A DNA stretch of 64,000 nt. Origin: Planctomycetaceae bacterium. GTDB taxonomy: Bacteria; Planctomycetota; Planctomycetia; Pirellulales; Pirellulaceae. Shown here piece after piece: positions 52,849 through 61,800 of this stretch (its first letter is position 1; every line of letters starts with the position of its first letter). Position numbers and translations under genes: made by a program. Under the pieces are notes generated by a model. The model was not told the origin of the DNA. It ran no database searches and was given only the letters and a program-made list of their open reading frames with translations. The stretch spans positions 62,001 through 126,000 of the forward strand of contig JACKHM010000005.1 in the NCBI GenBank assembly GCA_020638995.1. The letters run 5' to 3'.

Positions 52849-55800
52849 ATGTTTCAGCACGCACGAAGAAGAAAGAAACGTCAAGGCTCGCTATTCCTCA
52901 GCACGGTCGGTCGATGGCAGCAGTCACCGCCGCGATTCCGTCGGTTGCATGTCGAATCGCTGGAGCCCCGGTGGTTGCTTTCGGGCCTGCAGGTCACCTC
53001 GATGACGCCGCAGCCCGGTACTCAATTGGCGGAACCACCCTCGGAGATCACCCTGACGTTCAATCGGGCTGTCGGCCCCGATTCGCTTTTATTGCAGCAC
53101 CTGAGACTAGAAGGCAGCGGCGGTGACGGCACGTTCGGCGAGGGGAACGAGACGTTGATCCGCCCAACTGATCTGCGATTCGTTGGCGATACGCAGGTTG
53201 TCTTGGACCTGACCGGATTGATGCTTCCTAGCGACCGGTACCGCTTGCACCTCGGCGAGAATCAGCGTCACACTTCCTTAGCTTTCGACGGCATCGACGA
53301 TCAGGTCTCCACGCCGCTGAATATCGATCAGGGCTACGGTTCGCCCGGCGTGACGTTCGAAGCGTGGGTGAATCCGTCCAATTCAGGGAACGGGCGGCAG
53401 CACGTCATCAGCACCGATAATAGCGGATATGACTGGTCGATCCTGCGCGAAAACGACCAGTGGTACGTGTTCACGGGAGAGCAATCCCGTTCCACCGGAT
53501 TCGCCGTCAAAGAGGGGCGTTGGCAGCATCTGGCCGCCGTGTTCGAACCCGATCGGGGTGTGACGTTTTACATGGACGGTCAGGAAAGCTTCCTCCCGTA
53601 CATCGACTACGACTTTTCGGATGGGAACGTGGCGATCGGGCGGAATCCGGGATATCCCGAGTTTTTCGCCGGCGCCATCGACGAAGTGCGAGTATGGAAC
53701 GGAACCCGTACAGCGGCGGAGATCCGTGCAAACATGCACGAGCCGCTTGGCGGTACCGAGACCGGGTTGCTGGCGTATTGGAAGGTCGACGACGGCGAGG
53801 GCCAGGGGGCAGCCGATAGTTCGGCCCACGGCCAGCATAGCGTTCTGGGCGACAACGCGGCCGTTGGACCAGACGATCCCTGGTGGCGAACCGAATTGTA
53901 TTGGCCTGAGGGCCTGGACGGATCGATGCTGGACGGCGAATTCACCGGCAGCTTCCCCAGCGGCGACGAAATGGCTGGTGGGGCATTTGTCGCCGAGTTC
54001 GAGATTTTGGATTGGATCGTTGCGGCCCCAGATCCGATCGTTCGTCCGAATCTCTTGACTGTCACGACCTGGGTAAGCGATCCGGACGGCGAAGTGGCGC
54101 GCGTAGAGTTCTACCGCGACGGTGAACTGCTGGGCGTCGATGCCAATGGCAGTGATGGCTGGAGTCTAATCGTCGGCACGGCCGATTGGCTATTGGGTGA
54201 GCATCAGATTTGGGCCCGGGCCCAAGACAACGTAGGGGCATGGATCGCGGAGCTCAGCACAACCGTGATGGTCCAGAATGCCATACCGACGATCAGCACG
54301 TTGTTGGCCAACCCCGATCCGGTAACTAGTCCCGATGTTTTGACGCTGTCGTTCGAGCGGAGCTACAACGGCATTACTCTGCACCCTCGTGACGCGGAGT
54401 TGACAGGCGGCACGCGCTTCTTCGCAGAACCCGAGCGGTTGGGGTTTCCACAGCTAGACTCTGTCGCAACGTGGACACTGGCTCCTGTTTCAACGGGCAG
54501 CTTTGATGTCGAAATCACCTATGCCTCCGGCAGCCTTCCAATGGGAGAAGTCGCTGGCCGAATCGAATTGACGGTTGGCGATGACCACTATCCCCTAGCC
54601 ATTGCCAGCACGGGTTCCTGGGGTACGACACAGATATTGACGATTGAGGACGTGCCTTTCGATTCAACGGACGAAGAGATAAGCGTGCGGATCCTCGATC
54701 GTAGTGCCGGCGTCGGAACCGTGCTTGACCTTTGGTCAATTGACATTTTCGCAAGTAATCCTGACATTCCAGAGGCTGGCGAAGTAATTCTGAAGCAGAC
54801 GACGCACGGATCGTACTGGCAATATATTCCCCGGTCGCTGCAGCATCCCGTTTCGGTTCTGGTTGCGGTACATGGCACCCCAGGCGAGGGCGGCGCGCTG
54901 GCAGCTGCTGAAGGATATCTTCGGACCTTCCAGCAGGCTGCGAGGCAACAGGGCGTCGTGCTGGTCGCACCTGTATTTGATACGCCGAATTTTGGAGGGA
55001 TCGCGGGGCCGGGAGGTGGGTATCGCGGCTTGTTTGGCCGCCATATTTCCGCCGATGGATTTGTCAACGAGATCCTCGCGGAGTATTCGAAAACGTTTCC
55101 CACCTACGATGGAAAGATTTACCTCGTCGGACACTCGGCCGGGGGGCAGTTTGTCAGCCGTTACCTAGTCATGCACCCGGACCGCGTTCACCGCGCCGTG
55201 ATCAGCGCCGCAGGAACATTTGCGTTCCCAGATCCTGATACCCCCTGGGCAGACGGAATGGCGCGTTTGCGGCGTGAATGGCTATGGGAGGGAGACACGG
55301 AACCACAAATCATTGATATAACACCCGACCCTGCGGGGTGGCTTGAGGCGTCCCAGTTGCCGGTCACGGTTGTCATCGGCAGTTTGGATGATCTTCCACA
55401 CATTGAGGTGGCACAACGCTGGGTCCGGGATATGCATGATTTTGCTAACCACCAAGGAGTGGAAAGCTCTGTACAATTTGTCCTCGTGGACGGTGTCGGC
55501 CACAGCGGTGGACAACTGGCGCCCACGGCAATCGAGCATCTGTTCCAGCAGCGGGTAAGTGATCCAGACGGTCACGTGGCGCGGGTTGAGTTTTACCGCG
55601 GAGACGAGCTTCTTGGGGAATCGGACGGCACAAACGGCTGGACGTGGAGCGGCGATACAACCACTTGGCCAGTTGGCGAACAGACTGTCTTTGCGCGTGC
55701 CCAAGACAACGAAGGGGCATGGAGCGACGAGGTCAGCACGACAGTGATGGTCCAGTTCGCGTTAGCGTACATCGGGGACAAGTCGGTGGGTGAAGGTAGC

Positions 55801-58800
55801 CTGCTGACCTTCGCGGCCAGTGCAACCGATCCCGGCATCCCGGCCAACACGCTGACCTTCAGCCTGGATGCGGGTGCTCCCTCCGGTGCGAGCATTCATC
55901 CGCAGACGGGTGTGTTTACCTGGACGCCGACGGAAACTCAAGGAACGGGCACGTACAGCATTACAGTCCGCGCCACCGCTGACAGTGATCCTATCTTGAA
56001 TGACTTCGAGACGATCGTGGTTACCGTGGGTGAGGTGAACGTGGCTCCGGTGCTCGGTGCGATCGGCAACAAGAGCATCAATGAAAGCAGCCTGCTAACA
56101 TTCACGGCGTCGGCCACGGACGCCGATCTCCCGGCCAACACGCTGACATTCAGCCTGGATGCGGGCGCTCCCTCCGGTGCGAGCATTCATCCGCAGACGG
56201 GCGTGTTCACCTGGACGCCGACCGAAGCTCAAGGGCCGGGCACGTACAACATCACGGTGCGGGTGACCGACAACGGTACACCCAACCTGGATGACTTCGA
56301 GACGATTGAAGTGACGGTGGGCGAAGTCAATGTTGCCCCGGTTCTCGGTGCGATCGGCAACAAGAGCATCAATGAAAGCAGCTTGCTAACGTTCACGGCG
56401 TCGGCCACGGACGCGGATATCCCGGGCGACACGCTGACATTCAGCCTGGATGCGGGTGCTCCCAGCGGTGCGAGCATCGATGCCAACAGTGGCGTGTTCA
56501 CCTGGACGCCGAGTGAGGCTCAAGGGCCGGGCACGTACAACATCACGGTGCGGGTGACCGACAACGGTACACCCAACCTGGATGACTTCGAGACGATCGA
56601 AGTGACGGTAAGTGAAGTGAACGTGGCACCGGAGTTGGCTGCGATCGGCAACAAGTCGACCAACGAGGGCAACCTGCTAACGTTCATGGCCAGTGCGACG
56701 GACGCCGATGCACCTGCCAACACGTTGACATTCAGCCTGGATGCGGGTGCTCCCAGCGGTGCGAGCATTGATGCCAGTAGTGGTGTATTCACGTGGACGC
56801 CGACCGAAGCGCAGGGACCGGGAACCTACAACATCACGGTACGGGTCACGGACGACGGGACACCGAACCTGGACGACTTCGAGACGATTGAAGTGACGGT
56901 GGGCGAAGTCAATGTTGCCCCGGTTCTCGGTGCGATCGGCAACAAGAGCATCAATGAAAGCAGCCTGCTAACGTTCACGGCGTCGGCCACGGACGCGGAT
57001 ATCCCGGGCGACACGCTGACATTCAGCCTGGATGCGGGCGCTCCCTCCGGTGCGAGCATTCATCCGCAGACGGGCGTGTTCACCTGGACGCCGACCGAAG
57101 CTCAAGGTCCGGGCACCTACAACATCACGGTACGGGTCACGGATGACGGGACACCGAACCTGGATGACTTCGAGACGATTGAGGTGACGGTGGGTGAAGT
57201 GAACGTGGCTCCCGAGCTGGCCTCGCTTGGGAACAAGTCGGTGAATGAAGGGAGCCTGCTGACGTTCACGGCATCGGCCACGGACGCCGATGCACCTGCC
57301 AACACGTTGACATTCAGCCTGGATGCGGGTGCTCCCTCTGGTGCGAGCATTCATCCGCAGACGGGTGTGTTCACCTGGACGCCAAGCGAGGTTCAGGGGC
57401 CAGGCACGTACAGCATTAACGTCCGTGTCACCGATGACGGCACACCCGCATTGAATGACTTCGAGACGATCGAAGTCGCGGTCGGTGAGAACGAGGCCCC
57501 GGTTCTGGGTGCGATCGGCAACAAGAGCATTGATGAAAGCAGCCTGCTAACGTTCACGGCGTCGGCCACGGACGCCGATCTCCCGGCCAACACGCTGACA
57601 TTCAGCCTGGATGCGGGCGCTCCCTCCGGTGCGAGCATTCATCCGCAGACGGGCGTGTTCACCTGGACGCCGAGTGAGGCTCAAGGGCCGGGCACGTACA
57701 ACATCACGGTGCGGGTGACCGACAACGGTACACCCAACCTGGATGACTTCGAGACGATTGAGGTGACGGTGGGTGAAGTGAACGTGGCTCCCGAGCTGGC
57801 CTCGCTTGGGAACAAGTCGGTGAATGAAGGGAGCCTGCTGACGTTCACCGCTTCAGCCACGGACGCGGATGTTCCGGCCAACACGCTGACGTTCAGCCTG
57901 GATGCGGGTGCTCCCAGCGGTGCGAGCATCGATGCCAATAGTGGTGTGTTCACCTGGACGCCGAGTGAGGCTCAAGGGCCGGGCACGTATAACATCACGG
58001 TGCGGGTGACCGACAACGGTACACCCAACCTGGATGACTTCGAGACGATCGAAGTGACGGTAAGTGAAGTGAACGTGGCACCGGAGTTGGCTGCGATCGG
58101 CAACAAGTCGACCAACGAGGGCAACCTGCTAACGTTCATGGCCAGTGCGACGGACGCCGATGCACCTGTCAACACGTTGACATTCAGCCTGGATGCGGGT
58201 GCTCCCAGCGGTGCGAGCATTGATGCCAGTAGTGGTGTATTCACGTGGACGCCGAGTGAGGCTCAAGGGGCGGGCACGTACAACATCACGGTACGGGTGA
58301 CCGACAACGGTACACCCAACCTGAATGACTTCGAGACGATCGAGGTGACGGTCGGTGAAGTGAACGTGGCACCGGAGTTGGCTGCGATCGGGAACAAGTC
58401 GACCAACGAGGACAACCTGCTAACATTCATGGCCAGTGCGACGGACGCCGATGCACCTGCCAACACGTTGACATTCAGCCTGGATGCGGGTGCTCCCAGC
58501 GGTGCGAGCATTGATGCCAGTAGTGGTGTATTCACCTGGACGCCGAGTGAGGCTCAAGGGGCGGGCACGTACAACATCACGGTGCGGGTGACCGACAACG
58601 GTACACCCAACCTGGATGACTTCGAGACGATTGAGGTGACGGTGGGTGAAGTGAACGTGGCTCCCGAGCTGGCCTCGCTTGGGAACAAGTCGGTGAATGA
58701 AGGGAGCCTGCTGACGTTCACCGCTTCAGCCACGGACGCGGATGTTCCGGCCAACACGCTGACGTTCAGCCTGGATGCGGGTGCTCCCAGCGGTGCGAGC

Positions 58801-61800
58801 ATCGATGCCAATAGTGGTGTATTCACGTGGACGCCGAGTGAGGCTCAAGGGGCGGGCACGTACAACATCACGGTACGGGTGACCGACAACGGTACACCCA
58901 ACCTGAATGACTTCGAGACGATCGAGGTGACGGTCGGTGAAGTGAACGTGGCACCGGAGTTGGCTGCGATCGGGAACAAGTCGACCAACGAGGACAACCT
59001 GCTAACATTCATGGCCAGTGCGACGGACGCCGATGCACCTGCCAACACGTTGACATTCAGCCTGGATGCGGGTGCTCCCAGCGGTGCGAGCATTGATGCC
59101 AGTAGTGGTGTATTCACGTGGACGCCGAGTGAGGCTCAAGGGGCGGGCACGTACAACATCACGGTGTGGGTGACCGACAACGGTACACCCAACCTGGATG
59201 ACTTCGAGACGATCGAAGTGACGGTGGGTGAAGTGAACGTGGCTCCCGAGCTGGCCTCGCTTGGGAACAAGTCGGTGAATGAAGGGAGCCTGCTGACGTT
59301 CACCGCTTCAGCCACGGACGCGGATGTTCCGGCCAACACGCTGACGTTCAGCCTGGATGCGGGTGCTCCCAGCGGTGCGAGCATCGATGCCAATAGTGGT
59401 GTGTTCACCTGGACGCCGAGTGAGGCTCAAGGGCCGGGCACGTACAACATCACGGTGCGGGTGACCGACAACGGTACACCCAACCTGAATGACTTCGAGA
59501 CGATCGAGGTGACGGTCGGTGAAGTGAACGTGGCACCGGAGTTGGCTGCGATCGGGAACAAGTCGACCAACGAGGGCAACCTGCTAACGTTCATGGCCAG
59601 TGCGACGGACGCCGATGCACCTGCCAACACGTTGACATTCAGCCTGGATGCGGGTGCTCCCAGCGGTGCGAGCATTGATGCCAGTAGTGGTGTATTCACG
59701 TGGACGCCGAGTGAGGCTCAAGGGGCGGGCACGTACAACATCACGGTGCGGGTGACCGACAACGGTACACCCAACCTGAATGACTTCGAGACGATCGAGG
59801 TGACGGTCGGTGAAGTGAACGTGGCACCGGAGTTGGCTGCGATCGGGAACAAGTCGACCAACGAGGACAACCTGCTAACATTCATGGCCAGTGCGACGGA
59901 CGCCGATGCACCTGCCAACACGTTGACATTCAGCCTGGATGCGGGTGCTCCCAGCGGTGCGAGCATTGATGCCAGTAGTGGTGTATTCACGTGGACGCCG
60001 AGTGAGGCTCAAGGGGCGGGCACGTACAACATCACGGTGTGGGTGACCGACAACGGTACACCCAACCTGGATGACTTCGAGACGATCGAAGTGACGGTGG
60101 GTGAAGTGAACGTGGCTCCCGAGCTGGCCTCGCTTGGGAACAAGTCGGTGAATGAAGGGAGCCTGCTGACGTTCACCGCTTCAGCCACGGACGCGGATGT
60201 TCCGGCCAACACGCTGACGTTCAGCCTGGATGCGGGTGCTCCCAGCGGTGCGAGCATCGATGCCAATAGTGGTGTGTTCACCTGGACGCCGAGTGAGGCT
60301 CAAGGGCCCGGCACGTACAACATCACGGTGCGGGTGACCGACAACGGTACACCCAACCTGGATGACTTCGAGACGATTGAGGTGACGGTGGGTGAAGTGA
60401 ACGTGGCACCGGAGTTGGCTGCGATCGGCAACAAGTCGACCAACGAGGGCAACCTGCTAACGTTCATGGCCAGTGCGACGGACGCCGATGCACCTGCCAA
60501 CACGTTGACATTCAGCCTGGATGCGGGTGCTCCCAGCGGTGCGAGCATTGATGCCAGTAGTGGTGTATTCACGTGGACGCCGAGTGAGGCTCAAGGGGCG
60601 GGCACGTACAACATCACGGTGCGGGTGACCGACAACGGTACACCCAACCTGGATGACTTCGAGACGATCGAAGTGACGGTGGGTGAAGTGAACGTGGCTC
60701 CCGAGCTGGCCTCGCTTGGGAACAAGTCGGTGAATGAAGGGAGCCTGCTGACGTTCACCGCTTCAGCCACGGACGCGGATGTTCCTGCCAACACGTTGAC
60801 ATTCAGCCTGGATGCGGGTGCTCCCAGCGGTGCGAGCATTGATGCCAGTAGTGGTGTATTCACGTGGACGCCGAGTGAGGCTCAAGGGGCGGGCACGTAC
60901 AACATCACGGTACGGGTGACCGACAACGGTACACCCAACCTGAATGACTTCGAGACGATCGAGGTGACGGTCGGTGAAGTGAACGTGGCACCGGAGTTGG
61001 CTGCGATCGGGAACAAGTCGACCAACGAGGACAACCTGCTAACATTCATGGCCAGTGCGACGGACGCCGATGCACCTGCCAACACGTTGACATTCAGCCT
61101 GGATGCGGGTGCTCCCAGCGGTGCGAGCATTGATGCCAGTAGTGGTGTATTCACGTGGACGCCGAGTGAGGCTCAAGGGGCGGGCACGTACAACATCACG
61201 GTGTGGGTGACCGACAACGGTACACCCAACCTGGATGACTTCGAGACGATCGAAGTGACGGTGGGTGAAGTGAACGTGGCTCCCGAGCTGGCCTCGCTTG
61301 GGAACAAGTCGGTGAATGAAGGGAGCCTGCTGACGTTCACCGCTTCAGCCACGGACGCGGATGTTCCGGCCAACACGCTGACGTTCAGCCTGGATGCGGG
61401 TGCTCCCAGCGGTGCGAGCATCGATGCCAATAGTGGTGTATTCACGTGGACGCCGAGTGAGGCTCAAGGGGCGGGCACGTACAACATCACGGTACGGGTG
61501 ACCGACAACGGTACACCCAACCTGAATGACTTCGAGACGATCGAGGTGACGGTCGGTGAAGTGAACGTGGCACCGGAGTTGGCTGCGATCGGGAACAAGT
61601 CGACCAACGAGGACAACCTGCTAACATTCATGGCCAGTGCGACGGACGCCGATGCACCTGCCAACACGTTGACATTCAGCCTGGATGCGGGTGCTCCCAG
61701 CGGTGCGAGCATTGATGCCAGTAGTGGTGTATTCACGTGGACGCCGAGTGAGGCTCAAGGGGCGGGCACGTACAACATCACGGTGTGGGTGACCGACAAC